Below are positions 30,543-40,529 of a DNA stretch of 64,000 nt, piece after piece. The DNA is taken from the NCBI RefSeq assembly GCF_902833045.1, contig NZ_CADFDU010000002.1:620001-684000 (forward strand). The letters run 5' to 3'. The notes beneath the pieces are model-generated. The model saw only the letters and a program-made list of their open reading frames with translations. It did no database searches and was not told the origin of the DNA. Position 1 is the stretch's first letter. Every line of letters starts with the position of its first letter. This DNA comes from Burkholderia sp. BCC0322 (GTDB lineage: Bacteria; Pseudomonadota; Gammaproteobacteria; Burkholderiales; Burkholderiaceae). A program made the position numbers and the translations under genes.

Positions 30543-31718
30543 ATGGACGATCGATCCGACAACGAATTTCCGGTAGCGCCGCCCGTGCCCCGCAAGGGGC
30601 GCGGTGCGGTCGACAACCTGCAGGGGCGATATGAAATCGCGCAGCGTGAAGCGGTCGACGACGGCTGGACACACGAGTCGGACGATGCCGATTTCCCCGC
30701 GCCTTTGCGTACGCAGGTCTTCGAGGAGCGTGCGAAGAGCATCCTGACGCACAACCAGTCGCCCGACATTCCGTTCAGCGTATCGCTCAATCCGTATCGC
30801 GGTTGCGAGCACGGTTGCATCTATTGCTTCGCGCGGCCGACGCACAGTTATCTCGGCCTGTCGCCGGGGCTCGATTTCGAAAGCCGCATCTATGCGAAGG
30901 TCAATGCGGCCGAACTGCTCGAGCGCGAGATTTCACGCAAGCGCTACGTGCCGGAACCGATCGCGCTCGGCGTCAACACCGATGCCTACCAGCCGGTCGA
31001 GCGTGACCTGCGCATCACGCGCAGCGTGATCCAGGTGATGCACGATCGCGGGTTGCCGTTCGCCGCGATCACGAAGTCGTCGCTGATCGAGCGCGATCTC
31101 GACCTGCTCGCGCCGATGGCCGAACGCGGGCAGGTGATGGCGGCGGTGACGATCACGACGCTCGATGCCGATCTCGCGCGCACGCTCGAGCCGCGGGCGG
31201 CAACACCGGCGCGACGGTTGCGTACGATTCGCGCCCTGAGCGAAGCGGGCGTGCCGGTCGGCGTGAGCATTGCACCGATGATTCCGTTCGTCACCGAGCC
31301 CGATCTGGAGCGTGTGCTCGAGGCGTGCGCGGAGGCGGGCGCGACGCATGCGAGCTACATCATCCTGAGGCTGCCGTGGGAAGTCGCGCCGCTGTTCAAG
31401 AACTGGCTGGCCGCGCATTTTCCCGATCGCGCGGAGCGCGTGATGAACCGCGTGCGCGACATGCGCGGCGGGAAAGACTACGATTCGGATTTCTCGAAAC
31501 GGATGAAGGGCGAGGGGATCTGGGCCGACCTGCTGCGGCAGCGCTTCCGCCAGGCCGTTAAGCGGCTCGGGCTGAACGAGCGCACGAACGGCATTCTCGA
31601 TCTGTCGCAGTTTCGCGGTGCGCCGGCCGCCGCGGCGCCGGCGCCGCGCGTTGCTGCTCGCTCAGTCGCCACGCGGTCGACGCAGTCGCGTGACGACACG
31701 CAATTGAACCTGTTCTGA
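30543..31718 (+). CDS. PA0069-family radical SAM protein (SplB-like), SOS-controlled
   Basis: 391-residue radical SAM protein. The iron-sulfur cysteines are Cys88, Cys92 and Cys95 (CEHGCIYCFAR). The family is COG1533/SplB-like, related to spore photoproduct lyase, and is known from Pseudomonas as PA0069. Function is not established. The start is taken as ATG 30543 with GGTGGG just upstream; ATG 30531 is possible, but the ATG at 30507 lies inside the promoter. The C-terminus is Ala/Arg-rich and ends in QLNLF, a short motif resembling sliding-clamp-binding peptides (QxxLxLF type); that resemblance is my inference. SOS control suggests a DNA-damage role. Confidence 0.88.
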   Translation: MDDRSDNEFPVAPPVPRKGRGAVDNLQGRYEIAQREAVDDGWTHESDDADFPAPLRTQVFEERAKSILTHNQSPDIPFSVSLNPYRGCEHGCIYCFARPTHSYLGLSPGLDFESRIYAKVNAAELLEREISRKRYVPEPIALGVNTDAYQPVERDLRITRSVIQVMHDRGLPFAAITKSSLIERDLDLLAPMAERGQVMAAVTITTLDADLARTLEPRAATPARRLRTIRALSEAGVPVGVSIAPMIPFVTEPDLERVLEACAEAGATHASYIILRLPWEVAPLFKNWLAAHFPDRAERVMNRVRDMRGGKDYDSDFSKRMKGEGIWADLLRQRFRQAVKRLGLNERTNGILDLSQFRGAPAAAAPAPRVAARSVATRSTQSRDDTQLNLF

Positions 31719-31767
31719 CCAGCGCGCTGAACCGGCGTAGGGCGCCGGTGCGTAGCGGCCGTTACGC

Positions 31768-32235
31768 TTACTGCGAAATCTGCTTGGCCGCTTCGACCTG
31801 CGACTCGAAATACGTCTGGAACGACAGTGCGAGTGCGGTCATCAGCAGGAACGCACCGATCAGCAGCGAGAAGATCACCACGAAGATCACGGTCCAGCCC
31901 GACTTGCTGTGCTTGCCCGTCTCCGCGTTGAATTGCGCGTCCCATTTTTCGTCGGAACGCAGGCCGTAGACGAGCGCGGCGAGGAATGCTGCCAGCAACG
32001 AGATTGCGCCGGGTACCGCGAGCCACCAGCCGAGGCTGGCGCTGCGCTGGGTTGCGGCGAGCAGGAGGAAGCCCGGGATGCCGACGATCGTCGCGAGCAG
32101 GTGCGCCCAGCCGAACACGTCGCGGAAGCCATACAGATAGAAGCGGTGCGCGCCGAGCGACCCGAGCAGGAACGCGAGGGCGGCGGTGAGCGTCTTGGAG
32201 TGAAAGCGGCGGGACGGTGCGGTGCTGCTGGACAT
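31768..32235 (-). CDS. TM2-domain membrane protein
   Basis: 155-residue inner-membrane protein. The N-terminal TM2 domain is evident: two helices separated by the GAHRFYLYG motif (residues about 20-70), followed by two further hydrophobic segments (about 72-92 and 120-142). TM2 proteins are widespread and mostly uncharacterised. It is convergent with the radical SAM gene and lies downstream of the sorbosone-dehydrogenase-like gene on the same strand, 108 bp away. No function can be assigned. Confidence 0.82.
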   Translation of the reverse strand: MSSSTAPSRRFHSKTLTAALAFLLGSLGAHRFYLYGFRDVFGWAHLLATIVGIPGFLLLAATQRSASLGWWLAVPGAISLLAAFLAALVYGLRSDEKWDAQFNAETGKHSKSGWTVIFVVIFSLLIGAFLLMTALALSFQTYFESQVEAAKQISQ

Positions 32236-32343
32236 GGATGGCGGCGTATTGGCGTTGGCATGGGCGGCCGGCGGGCCGGCGCGGGCGCGCGGCCCGCTCG
32301 CATTCTACGATGCCCGGTCGGGCCCGGTCACCCCTGTCCTGCG

Positions 32344-33483
32344 TCAAGGTGCCGCATAGGTCACACGGTAGATCGCGCCTGCGTAGTCGTCGCTGACGAG
32401 CAGCGAGCCGTCCGGCAGCGGCAGCACGTCGGCCGGGCGTCCCCATACCGTGCCGTCGGGCCGCAGCCAGCCGGTGACGAACGGGGTCTGGCGCGCCTGG
32501 CTGCCATCCGCCGAGACGACGACGCGCATCACGCGATACCCGACCTTCGTGCTGCGATTCCACGAGCCGTGTTCGGCGATGAAGATGTTATTGCGATACG
32601 GCGCCGGAAACATCGGCCCTGCATAAAAGCGCATGCCGAGTGCTGCGACGTGTGCACCGAGTTTCAACACGGGCGGCACATAGCGGCGGCATACGTCGGC
32701 GCTGCCGAATTCGGGGTCGGGCGTATCGCCGCCATGGCAGTACGGAAAGCCGAAGTCGAGGCCGGCGCGCGGCGCACGGTTCAGCTTGTCGTCGGGCACG
32801 TCGTCACCCATCATGTCGCGCCCGTTGTCGGTAAACCAAAGCTCGCCCGAATCGGGGTGCCACGCGAAGCCGACCGTATTGCGTACGCCGCGGGCAACAA
32901 CCTCGCTCCCGCTGCCGTCCGCCTTCATGCGCGCGATGATCGCGTAGCGGCTGCGATCGGCGAGGCAGACGTTGCACGGTGCGCCGGTCGGCACATACAG
33001 CTTGCCGTCGGGGCCGAACGCGATGAATTTCCAGCCGTGATGGTGTTCGGTCGGCAGTGTGTCGGTGACGACGGCGGGTGCGGGCGGTGTGGCGAGCCGG
33101 TCGTCGATATGATCGAGACGCAGGATGCGCGATACGGCAGATATATAGAGTGCGCCGCCACGGTAGGCGACGCCGACGGGCATGTCGAGCCCGGACGCGA
33201 TCACGTAGTGCGCACTGATCCGTCCCTCGTGCAACAGGAACGCATGCACGCGGCCTTCCCGTGTGCCGACATACAGGACGCCGCGCGGAGACCACGCCAT
33301 TTCGCGGGCGGTCGGTGCCGCGTCGGTCAGCACTTCGACGTGGAAGCCGGACGGCACGACGAGTTCGCCAACCGGCAACGGCGCGGCAAGCGTCGGTGCG
33401 GACGCAAGGCAGGCAAGGCCGGCAAGCAGCGCCGCGAAACGGTGCTGCGCACGGCGCATCGAGGCGGCGCGTAGGGGCGGCAT
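32344..33483 (-). CDS. PQQ-type sugar/sorbosone dehydrogenase-like secreted beta-propeller
   Basis: About 379 residues: a signal peptide ([15 protein letters not shown]) and a six-bladed beta-propeller of the soluble glucose/L-sorbosone dehydrogenase family. Typical segments are [30 protein letters not shown] near the start, [26 protein letters not shown] in the middle, and [16 protein letters not shown] and [25 protein letters not shown] late. The substrate and cofactor use are not proven by the sequence. Starts at 33483 or 33459 are both possible; the open frame further upstream runs antisense through rpsP and is not coding. Confidence 0.85.
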
Positions 33484-33561
33484 GACGGTGTGAAACGTAC
33501 CGGACACGACGATTGTATGCCCGGCGGGCGGGCCGCCCCCGGATTTTTTGCGCGTAAGTGT

Positions 33562-33590
33562 TTGTTGTACCTCCGGTTTCCGGCTATAAT
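33562..33590 (+). promoter_or_regulatory. Promoter of the rpsP operon
   Basis: TTGTTG (33562-33567) and a perfect TATAAT (33585-33590) are separated by 17 bp, 46 bp upstream of the rpsP ATG. A promoter this strong fits a ribosomal protein operon. Confidence 0.8.
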
Positions 33591-33636
33591 CGCGTGTTTC
33601 AGTAGTTTCGAACCCGGTTTTCCCGAAGGACATCAT

Positions 33637-33891
33637 ATGGTTATCATCCGTCTGGCTCGTGGCGGCTCGAAGAAGCGCCCGTTCTACAACATCGTTGCTA
33701 CCGATTCGCGCAACCGTCGTGACGGCCGCTTCATCGAGCGCGTCGGCTTCTACAACCCGGTCGCTACGAAGGGCGAATCGCTGCGTATCGCTCAGGATCG
33801 CCTGACGTACTGGCAAGGCGTTGGCGCGCAACTGTCGCCGACCGTCCAGCGTCTCGTGAAGGAAGCGCAAAAGGCGCAACCGGCTGCCTAA
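33637..33891 (+). CDS. rpsP: 30S ribosomal protein S16
   Basis: 84-residue small-subunit protein starting [20 protein letters not shown], diagnostic for S16. The ATG at 33637 has GAAGGA six bases upstream. First gene of the conserved rpsP-rimM-trmD-rplS operon, which links two ribosomal proteins with a 16S maturation factor and a tRNA methylase. Here the ffh gene that precedes it in E. coli is absent. Confidence 0.98.
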
Positions 33892-33933
33892 CATGGCACG
33901 GTGTGCCGGTCGTGCCGGCTTTGAGGTGCATTA

Positions 33934-34611
33934 ATGGCGGGTCACGATTCCGGTAATGCAAGGCGCGGGCGTGCGTCGTTTGGCGCATTCGTCCGCAAGC
34001 CGGCCGAGCGCGACGCTGTCGCGAACGCCGGTCAGGCCGCCGAGCAAGGCGGTCTTGAAGTGGCGCAAGCCTGGCCCGACGATGCCGTCGAGGTCGGGGC
34101 GGTGGTCGACGCCTATGGCCTGAAGGGCTGGGTCAAGGTGGCGACGCACGCCGACGCCGGTCGTGGTGGCGATGCGCTGCTCAAGGCACGCCACTGGTGG
34201 CTGGAGCGTGGTGCGGAGCGGCTTTCCGTTCGCATCATGCAGTCGAAGACGCACAGCGACACAGTCGTTGCGCAACTCGCGGGCGTCAGCGACCGCGATG
34301 CCGCGCTGGCTATGCGCGGCTTTCGCGTGTTCGTGCGCCGGGAAGATTTCCCGGCATTGGCCGCGGACGAATTCTATTGGGTCGACCTGATCGGTCTCGA
34401 CGTCGTCAACGAGCAATCGGTGGCACTCGGGAAGGTGAGCGGGATGATCGACAATGGCGTGCATTCGATCATGCGTGTCGAGTATCCGGCGACCGGCAAA
34501 GACGGTCAGCCGACCACCGACGAACGGTTGATTCCGTTCGTCGGCGTATACGTCAAAACGGTGGATCAGGCGGCGCGTCGCATCGTCGTCGACTGGGAAG
34601 CCGATTACTGA
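33934..34611 (+). CDS. rimM: Ribosome maturation factor RimM
   Basis: Assists maturation of the 30S head by binding S19. 225 residues, longer than the roughly 180 of E. coli because of an N-terminal extension of about 45 residues before the family start ([20 protein letters not shown]). The extension is probably real: GAGG sits seven bases before the ATG at 33934. The C-terminal PRC-barrel is seen in [22 protein letters not shown] and [15 protein letters not shown]. One base separates its stop from the trmD start, suggesting coupling. Confidence 0.95.
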   Translation: MAGHDSGNARRGRASFGAFVRKPAERDAVANAGQAAEQGGLEVAQAWPDDAVEVGAVVDAYGLKGWVKVATHADAGRGGDALLKARHWWLERGAERLSVRIMQSKTHSDTVVAQLAGVSDRDAALAMRGFRVFVRREDFPALAADEFYWVDLIGLDVVNEQSVALGKVSGMIDNGVHSIMRVEYPATGKDGQPTTDERLIPFVGVYVKTVDQAARRIVVDWEADY

Positions 34612-34612
34612 A

Positions 34613-35407
34613 ATGAACCAGGTTACCGAGAGCGCGGTGCAGTTCGACGTCGTCACGCTCTTTCCCGAGATGTTCCGTGCACTGACCGACTGGGGGATCA
34701 CCAGCCGGGCCGTCAAGCAAGGGCGCTTCGGGCTGCGCACCTGGAACCCGCGTGATTTCACGACGGACAACTACCGCACGGTCGACGATCGTCCGTACGG
34801 CGGCGGTCCGGGCATGGTGATGCTGGCCAGGCCGCTCGAAGCCGCGATCGATGCCGCGAAAGCGGCGCAGGCTGAGCAGGGTATCGCGAGCACGCGAGTC
34901 GTGATGATGTCGCCGCAGGGCGCGCCGCTCACGCATGAGCGTGCGGTGCGGATGGCGCAGGAACCCGGTGTCGTCGTGCTGTGCGGCCGCTATGAAGCGA
35001 TCGACCAGCGCCTGCTCGATCGTTGCGTCGACGAAGAAATCAGCCTCGGCGATTTCGTCCTGTCCGGCGGGGAATTGCCGGCGATGGCGATGATGGATGC
35101 CGTCGTGCGGTTGCTGCCCGGTGTGCTGAACGATTCGCTGTCGGCCGTGCAAGATAGTTTCGCTGACGGCCTGCTCGATTGTCCGCACTACACGCGCCCC
35201 GAGGAATATGACGGTATGCGCGTGCCGGACGTGCTGCTCGGCGGGCATCATGCCGAGATCGAGCGGTGGCGGCGCCAGGAAGCATTGAGAAATACGTTGC
35301 GGAAGCGGCCGGACCTCATCGTCCGGGCGCGCCGCGAGAAGTTGCTGAGCCGTGCCGACGAGGCGTGGCTTGCGAACCTCGCACGCGAAGCGAAGGACGC
35401 CTCCTGA
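34613..35407 (+). CDS. trmD: tRNA (guanine-37-N1) methyltransferase
   Basis: Methylates G37 next to the anticodon to prevent +1 frameshifting, using SAM. The 264-residue SPOUT protein shows [19 protein letters not shown] at the N-terminus, the [13 protein letters not shown] loop and the knot segment [16 protein letters not shown]-like [20 protein letters not shown]. It is followed by a 133-bp gap before rplS with small inverted repeats (e.g. CCAGGCCTGG and GTGTC/GACAC) that could be a leader for L19 control. Confidence 0.96.
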   Translation: MNQVTESAVQFDVVTLFPEMFRALTDWGITSRAVKQGRFGLRTWNPRDFTTDNYRTVDDRPYGGGPGMVMLARPLEAAIDAAKAAQAEQGIASTRVVMMSPQGAPLTHERAVRMAQEPGVVVLCGRYEAIDQRLLDRCVDEEISLGDFVLSGGELPAMAMMDAVVRLLPGVLNDSLSAVQDSFADGLLDCPHYTRPEEYDGMRVPDVLLGGHHAEIERWRRQEALRNTLRKRPDLIVRARREKLLSRADEAWLANLAREAKDAS

Positions 35408-35540
35408 GGCGGCTGCGCGAGCGGGAATTGGCGGTGCCGTGCATGCGTGTGCGGTGCCTGATGTGAATCCATCCTCTATCGGGGCCAGGCCTGGAAGCAG
35501 GCGGGTGTCAACGCCGACACGATGGCATAAGGAGTCAGTA

Positions 35541-35933
35541 ATGAATCTGATCGCAAAACTTGAGCAGGAAGAAATCGAGCGCGCGCTCGCCGGCAAGACG
35601 ATCCCCGAATTCGCCCCGGGCGACACGGTGATCGTGAACGTGAACGTGGTTGAAGGTAACCGCAAGCGCGTTCAGGCTTACGAAGGCGTCGTGATCGCGA
35701 TTCGCAACCGTGGCCTGAACTCGAACTTCATCGTCCGCAAGATCTCGTCGGGCGAAGGCGTCGAGCGTACGTTCCAGACGTACTCGCCGCTGCTGGCAAG
35801 CATCGTCGTGAAGCGCCGCGGTGATGTGCGTCGTGCGAAGCTGTACTACCTGCGCGAGCGTTCGGGCAAGTCGGCTCGTATCAAGGAAAAGCTGGTGTCG
35901 AAGGATCGCGCCGCAGCAGCTTCCCAAGAGTAA
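35541..35933 (+). CDS. rplS: 50S ribosomal protein L19
   Basis: 130-residue large-subunit protein at the 30S/50S interface, starting [24 protein letters not shown], with the family segments [23 protein letters not shown] and [20 protein letters not shown] six bases before the ATG is a strong ribosome site. Last gene of the rpsP operon, followed at once by a terminator. The C-terminus carries a short Ala/Ser-rich tail. Confidence 0.97.
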   Translation: MNLIAKLEQEEIERALAGKTIPEFAPGDTVIVNVNVVEGNRKRVQAYEGVVIAIRNRGLNSNFIVRKISSGEGVERTFQTYSPLLASIVVKRRGDVRRAKLYYLRERSGKSARIKEKLVSKDRAAAASQE

Positions 35934-35944
35934 GAGCTGTAAGG

Positions 35945-35971
35945 AAAAAGCACCCAACCGGGTGCTTTTTT
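35945..35971 (+). terminator. Intrinsic terminator after rplS
   Basis: An 11-bp stem AAAAAGCACCC/GGGTGCTTTTT around AACC with a continuing T-run, 11 bases after the rplS stop codon. Confidence 0.92.
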
Positions 35972-36020
35972 CATTCTGGCGCGAGAATATGCTCGATACG
36001 ACACGAACCCGAGAGCCCCA

Positions 36021-36707
36021 TTGAATCGCCGCCCCATCATCGATCCCGAAGTCCTGCCGGTCGAAGGCACCGGCGCCGGCCTGCCGGCCATCGATTCCCG
36101 CCTGATGACGCCGTCCGGCCTGCGCGACCGTTTCGCGCGCACGCTCGAATGGAGCGTCGAGCCCGGCGAAGCGAGGCTGCAGGAGGGCGTCGATCCGCGT
36201 AGCGCGGCCGTCCTCGTGCCGCTCGTCGTCCGCGAGTCCGGCCTCACCATGCTGCTGACCCAGCGCGCCGACCACTTGAACGACCACGCCGGACAGATCA
36301 GCTTCCCCGGCGGTCGTCGCGAACCGTTCGATCACGATGCAACCGCAACCGCGTTGCGCGAGGCGAAGGAAGAGATCGGGCTGGCAGCCGAGCGGGTCGA
36401 GATCCTCGGCGCGCTGCCTGACTACCTGACCGGCACGGGTTTTTGCGTGACGCCGGTGGTTGGCCTCGTGCATCCGCCGTTCACCGTGCAGGCCGACACG
36501 TTCGAAGTCGCCGAGATTTTCGAGGTGCCGCTCGCGTTCCTGATGAATCCCGCGAACCATCAGGTCCGTGTGTTCCGCTGGGAGGGCGGCGAGCGTCGTT
36601 TTTTTGCGATGCCCTATCCAAATGGCGAACCCGGCGGGCATTACTTCATCTGGGGCGCAACTGCCGGCATGTTGCGCAATCTGTACCGCTTCTTGGTCGC
36701 CGGCTAG
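36021..36707 (+). CDS. CoA pyrophosphatase-type Nudix hydrolase
   Basis: 228-residue Nudix protein of the NudL/YeaB group, which cleaves CoA and acyl-CoA to phosphopantetheine and 3',5'-ADP. The CoA-specific motif is visible as LLTQRADHLNDHAGQISFPGG, immediately followed by a Nudix box (GGRREPFDHDATATALREAK then EEIGL). The start is a TTG at 36021 with GAGAG five bases upstream; the next ATG is 28 residues in, so the exact start is uncertain. It stands after the rplS terminator. Confidence 0.88.
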   Translation: MNRRPIIDPEVLPVEGTGAGLPAIDSRLMTPSGLRDRFARTLEWSVEPGEARLQEGVDPRSAAVLVPLVVRESGLTMLLTQRADHLNDHAGQISFPGGRREPFDHDATATALREAKEEIGLAAERVEILGALPDYLTGTGFCVTPVVGLVHPPFTVQADTFEVAEIFEVPLAFLMNPANHQVRVFRWEGGERRFFAMPYPNGEPGGHYFIWGATAGMLRNLYRFLVAG

Positions 36708-36827
36708 GCGCACGCGGCGGCCGGCGCTCGCGGCTGGTGGCCGTGCGACCGCACCGGCAGCCATCCGGTGCTTACGCTGTGCTATCGTTATGCAAAAAAT
36801 GACATAACTCCGAAGACGGCGCCACGC

Positions 36828-37766
36828 ATGACTTTCTTTTCGGTTCTCCTCGCCCTCATCATCGAACAGGTCCGCGCGTTGTCGCCGAACAATCCGGTGT
36901 TCGCGCTGTTCCAGTTTCATGCGGAAACCGTCGCGCATGGTCTCGACGCTGGCAAGCAGAAGCACGGCATCCTCGCCTGGCTCGCGGTCGTGCTGCCGTG
37001 GGTGCTGATCGTCGCGCTGATCTATTTCCTGCTGTACAAGGTGAGCTTCGTGCTCGCATTCATCTGGAACGTCGTTGTCGTGTATTTCACGCTCGGCTTC
37101 CGTCAGTTCAGCCATTACTTCACCGATATCCACCTCGCGCTCAATAACGACGACGTGCCGCGTGCGCGCGAAATCCTGCGCGAGTGGACGGGCATCGACA
37201 CGGTCGACATGCCGGTCGGCGAAATCGTCCGCCATACGCTGATTCATGCCGTTGTCGCATCGCATCGCCACGTGTTCGGCGTGTTCTTCTGGTACGTGCT
37301 GCCGATCGGCCCGGCCGGTGCCGTGCTGTACCGGATTTCCGAATACCTCGCACGTAGCTGGTCGACGCCAGGCGACGACCGTACGGCCGCCTTCTCGACG
37401 TTCGCGCAACGCGCGTTCTTCGTGATCGACTGGATTCCCGCGCGACTGACCGCGCTCGGCTTCGCGATCGTCGGCAATTTCGAGGATGCGATCTACGCGT
37501 GGCGCAACCACACGCGCCAGTGGCCCGACCCGAACGACGGCGTGCTGCTGGCAGCCGGCAGCGGGGCCCTTGGCGCACGTCTCGCAGGGCCGCTCGCGGA
37601 GCCGTCGAGCCTCGACGCGCTGGCAGTCGGCGACAGCGGCCCGCTGACGGTCGGTGACGATTGCACGCCGCGGACGCTGCAATCCGCGGTTGGCCTCGTC
37701 TGGCGTGCGGTGATCCTGTGGATGATTCTGCTGCTGATGCTGACGCTTGCCGTCTGGGTGTCGTGA
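36828..37766 (+). CDS. CobD/CbiB-family membrane protein
   Basis: 312-residue integral membrane protein related to adenosylcobinamide-phosphate synthase CobD/CbiB. Hydrophobic segments occur near residues 3-20, 45-70, 75-95, 135-160 and at the C-terminus (about 290-310), with the family region LNNDDVPRAREILREWTGIDT. No cobalamin genes flank it, so a true role in B12 synthesis is doubtful; members of this subgroup in Burkholderia are usually annotated only by family. The start is the ATG at 36828. Confidence 0.75.
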   Translation: MTFFSVLLALIIEQVRALSPNNPVFALFQFHAETVAHGLDAGKQKHGILAWLAVVLPWVLIVALIYFLLYKVSFVLAFIWNVVVVYFTLGFRQFSHYFTDIHLALNNDDVPRAREILREWTGIDTVDMPVGEIVRHTLIHAVVASHRHVFGVFFWYVLPIGPAGAVLYRISEYLARSWSTPGDDRTAAFSTFAQRAFFVIDWIPARLTALGFAIVGNFEDAIYAWRNHTRQWPDPNDGVLLAAGSGALGARLAGPLAEPSSLDALAVGDSGPLTVGDDCTPRTLQSAVGLVWRAVILWMILLLMLTLAVWVS

Positions 37767-37794
37767 CGGAGCAGTACGGTACCCGATGAAAGGC

Positions 37795-37822
37795 AAAAGG
37801 CCGGCTGGATACCGGCCTTTTT
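37795..37822. terminator. Terminator between the CobD-like and DUF2007 genes
   Basis: AAAAGGCCGG and CCGGCCTTTT arms around a seven-base loop, with T-rich sequence on both strands. It probably serves both convergent genes. Confidence 0.85.
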
Positions 37823-37830
37823 GCTGTGGG

Positions 37831-38148
37831 TCAGTCGTCCAGCGGGTCGCGTAGGGCGCCGCATTGCCAGCACGCAGTGAACTGCGCTTCGAGCGCCTCG
37901 CCGCACTGCCGGCAGCGCCACGGCGCGGCACCGGGCGATGGCCCGTGCGACGCGGCATCGAGGAGCCGGCGCGCGAGCGCGTCGTCGCGTTCGTCATCGA
38001 GCCACAGTTCGGGCGTGCAGGCGTCGGCGGGCAGGCCGCCGAGCGCGCCGGTCGCGTAGCAGTTATGCAGTTCGCAACCGATGCCGGCCACCTGAAGCAC
38101 GTTGGCCCAATGCTGCGCCGTCGCGAGATCGGGTGCCTTGAAACGCAT
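37831..38148 (-). CDS. DUF2007-type putative signal-transducing protein with a zinc ribbon
   Basis: 105 residues. The N-terminal two-thirds match the DUF2007 fold, a PII-like ferredoxin-type domain (MRFKAPDLATAQHWANVLQVAGIGCELHN), and the C-terminus has a CxxC-15-CxxC-like zinc ribbon (CRQCG then CWQCG). No function is established for the family. It is transcribed away from rsgA's end on the same strand; 66 bp separates the two, so it may be the last gene of the M48-rsgA unit. Confidence 0.8.
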   Translation of the reverse strand: MRFKAPDLATAQHWANVLQVAGIGCELHNCYATGALGGLPADACTPELWLDDERDDALARRLLDAASHGPSPGAAPWRCRQCGEALEAQFTACWQCGALRDPLDD

Positions 38149-38214
38149 CGCGGCTCCTGTCGGTGAAAGCCGGCCCGCATGGCACCGGCTGGCCGCCGCG
38201 CGCGTGCCGCGCGA

Positions 38215-39156
38215 TCAGCGGACGATCTGGCTCGCTTCGTGCACGAGCTGCGCGTACAGCGCGTGCCGCGACGTCGCGATACGGCCGTCTGCGACAGCTT
38301 CGAGAATCGCGCAGCCGGGTTCGTGCAGATGATGGCAATTATAGAAACGGCAGTCGGCGAGCAGCGGCCGGAACTCCGGGAAGGCGCGCTCGAGACGGCC
38401 TTCCGTCAGGTGGTAGAGGCCGAATTCCTGGAAGCCAGGTGAATCGATCAGCGCGCCGCCGCCGTCCAATGGATAGAGGCGCGTGAACGTCGTCGTGTGA
38501 CGCCCGCTGTTGAGCGCGGCCGAAATCTCGCGCGTGGCGGCTTCGGCATCGGGAACGAGCAGGTTCACGAGCGTCGACTTGCCCATCCCGGACTGGCCGA
38601 GCAGGATCGTCGAATGCCCGGCAAGGTGCGGCATCAGTTGCGCGCGCGCGTCGTCGGGCGAGCCCTTCACCGACAGCTCGAGCACGTCGTAGCCAAGGGC
38701 GCGGTAGGGCGCGAGGCGCTCGCGCGCGACCGGCAGCGCGGCTTCGACGTCGATCTTGTTCAGCACGACGAGCGGCTTCAGCTCGTTTGCCTCGGCGGCG
38801 ATCAGCGCGCGGCCGAGCAAGTCCTCGCTGAAGTAGGGCTCGGTCGCGAGCACGATCAGCAACTGGTCGAGGTTGGCGGCGAACAGCTTCGACTTGAACT
38901 GGTCGGAACGGTACAGCAGGTTGCGCCGCTCGCCGATCTCCACGACGACGCCCTGGTCGGCCGACGCGAGTTCGTACGCGACACGGTCGCCGACCGCGAT
39001 ATCGCTCTTCTTTCCGCGCGGGAAGCATTGCAGCATCGGGCCGCCATCGTCGGGCGCGACGATGTAGTGGCGCCCGTGCGCCGCGATCACGCGGCCTTCG
39101 GCACGTTGCGCGCCCGACGCGCGCGGGGCCGGCTTGCGGGAGGTCGGCCGGCTCAT
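38215..39156 (-). CDS. rsgA: Ribosome small-subunit-dependent GTPase A
   Basis: Circularly permuted GTPase that checks late 30S maturation. The 313-residue protein has an N-terminal OB domain, then the G motifs in permuted order: G4 NKID (133-136), G1 GQSGMGKST (187-195) and G3 DSPG (238-241), followed by a C-terminal zinc-binding module ([14 protein letters not shown]). The ATG overlaps the stop codon of the upstream M48 protease gene (ATGA type), indicating translational coupling. Confidence 0.96.
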   Translation of the reverse strand: MSRPTSRKPAPRASGAQRAEGRVIAAHGRHYIVAPDDGGPMLQCFPRGKKSDIAVGDRVAYELASADQGVVVEIGERRNLLYRSDQFKSKLFAANLDQLLIVLATEPYFSEDLLGRALIAAEANELKPLVVLNKIDVEAALPVARERLAPYRALGYDVLELSVKGSPDDARAQLMPHLAGHSTILLGQSGMGKSTLVNLLVPDAEAATREISAALNSGRHTTTFTRLYPLDGGGALIDSPGFQEFGLYHLTEGRLERAFPEFRPLLADCRFYNCHHLHEPGCAILEAVADGRIATSRHALYAQLVHEASQIVR

Positions 39157-40412
39157 GCGTGCTGCATCAGGCGGTCGATCCGCTGCGACGCGGGCGGATG
39201 CGAGTAGTAGAAGGCCGTGTAGACGGGGTCGGGCGTCAGCGTCGACGCGTTGTCCTCATAGAGCTTCACGAGTGCGCTGACGAGATCCTGCGCGTCGGTC
39301 TGGCTGGCCGCGAATGCGTCGGCCTCGAATTCGTGCTTGCGCGACGTGAGGCTGCCGAACGGCGTCGCGAAGAACAGGAACACGGGAATCGCGAGGAAGA
39401 ACAGCACGAGTGCGGCACCCGCGTTGCTCGTGTCGAGCGACGGCGTGACGCCGAGCCCCGTGTAGAACCACGTGCGTTGCGCGAGCCAGCCGAGCAGCGC
39501 GAGCAGCACGAGGCTCAGCACGAACGATACGAGCATCCGCTTCATCACGTGGCGGCGCTTGAAGTGGCCGAGTTCGTGCGCGAGCACGGCCTCGATTTCC
39601 TGGCCGGACAGGCGCGCGAGCAGCGTGTCGAAGAACACGATCCGCTTCGACGCGCCGAAGCCCGTGAAGTACGCGTTGCCGTGCGCGGAGCGGCGGCTGC
39701 CGTCCATCACGAACAGCCCCTTCGCCGCAAAGCCGCAGCGCTTCATCAGCGACTCGATGCGCGCGCGCAGCGCGTCGTCCTTCAGCGGCTCGAACTTGTT
39801 GAAGATCGGTGCGATGAAGGTCGGGTAGATCAGCAGAACGAGCAACTGGAATGCTACCCAGACGATCCAGGTCCACAGCCACCACAGGCTGCCGGCCTGG
39901 TTCATCAGCCACAGCACGACGAACAGCAGCGGCAGGCCGAGCGCGGCGCCGAGCAGAGAGTTTTTCAGCATGTCGGTGAAAAACAGCCGCTTCGTCATCC
40001 GGTTGAAGCCGAAACGCTGTTCGATCCCGAACTGGCGGTAATACTCGAACGGGACGTCGATGACGCTCGTGATCACGAGCACCGCCGCGACGAGCGCGAC
40101 CTGCTGCCCGTAGCCGCGGCCGAGCCAGCCGGTGAGCAGCGTGTCGAGCGCGCCGACGCCGCCGAGCAGCGTGAGGCCGACCAGCACGGCCGCGCTGACG
40201 ACGATCTCGAGCATTGTCAGCCGGGTGCGCTCAACCGTATAGTCGGCCGCGCGCTGGTGGGCGGTCAGCGGGATGGTTGCGCTGAATTGCGCGGGGACGA
40301 CGTTGCGGTGCGCTGCGACGAAGCGGATCTGCCGCGACGCGAGCCACAGCTTGGTGACGACCATCGCGAGCACGGCGAGCGCGAACAGCAGGGTGAACGA
40401 AAAGGGTGACAT
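39153..40412 (-). CDS. M48-family zinc metalloprotease (Ste24/CAAX protease-like)
   Basis: Membrane protease of 419 residues, related to Ste24 and HtpX. The zinc motif HELGH is at residues 279-283 ([14 protein letters not shown]), with hydrophobic segments before and after (near 5-22, 67-88, 104-120, 152-172, 178-200, 291-310 and 330-350). The third ligand is probably the Glu in [12 protein letters not shown]. The start is the ATG at 40412; a TTG four codons upstream is possible. The substrate is unknown; a role in membrane protein quality control is typical. Coupled to rsgA by a 4-bp overlap. Confidence 0.9.
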   Translation of the reverse strand: MSPFSFTLLFALAVLAMVVTKLWLASRQIRFVAAHRNVVPAQFSATIPLTAHQRAADYTVERTRLTMLEIVVSAAVLVGLTLLGGVGALDTLLTGWLGRGYGQQVALVAAVLVITSVIDVPFEYYRQFGIEQRFGFNRMTKRLFFTDMLKNSLLGAALGLPLLFVVLWLMNQAGSLWWLWTWIVWVAFQLLVLLIYPTFIAPIFNKFEPLKDDALRARIESLMKRCGFAAKGLFVMDGSRRSAHGNAYFTGFGASKRIVFFDTLLARLSGQEIEAVLAHELGHFKRRHVMKRMLVSFVLSLVLLALLGWLAQRTWFYTGLGVTPSLDTSNAGAALVLFFLAIPVFLFFATPFGSLTSRKHEFEADAFAASQTDAQDLVSALVKLYEDNASTLTPDPVYTAFYYSHPPASQRIDRLMQHA

Positions 40413-40529
40413 CGAAGGCGCCAAAGGGTTCTATGCGAGAATTATATGTTCTTGCGGACCGGCCCCGCTGATGCGATGCCGGCCGCCCGGCCGGCGCCGC
40501 GCGCCGTCCGCCATTTTCCAGGATGACTC

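Noticed and set aside
33484-33894. A long N-terminal extension of the sorbosone-dehydrogenase-like frame to 33894.
   Set aside because: It would run antisense through rpsP and displace the signal peptide from the N-terminus.
35408-35540. A possible SRP-RNA or riboswitch in the trmD-rplS gap.
   Set aside because: Only short inverted repeats are present and no conserved RNA core could be recognised; kept as a note under trmD.
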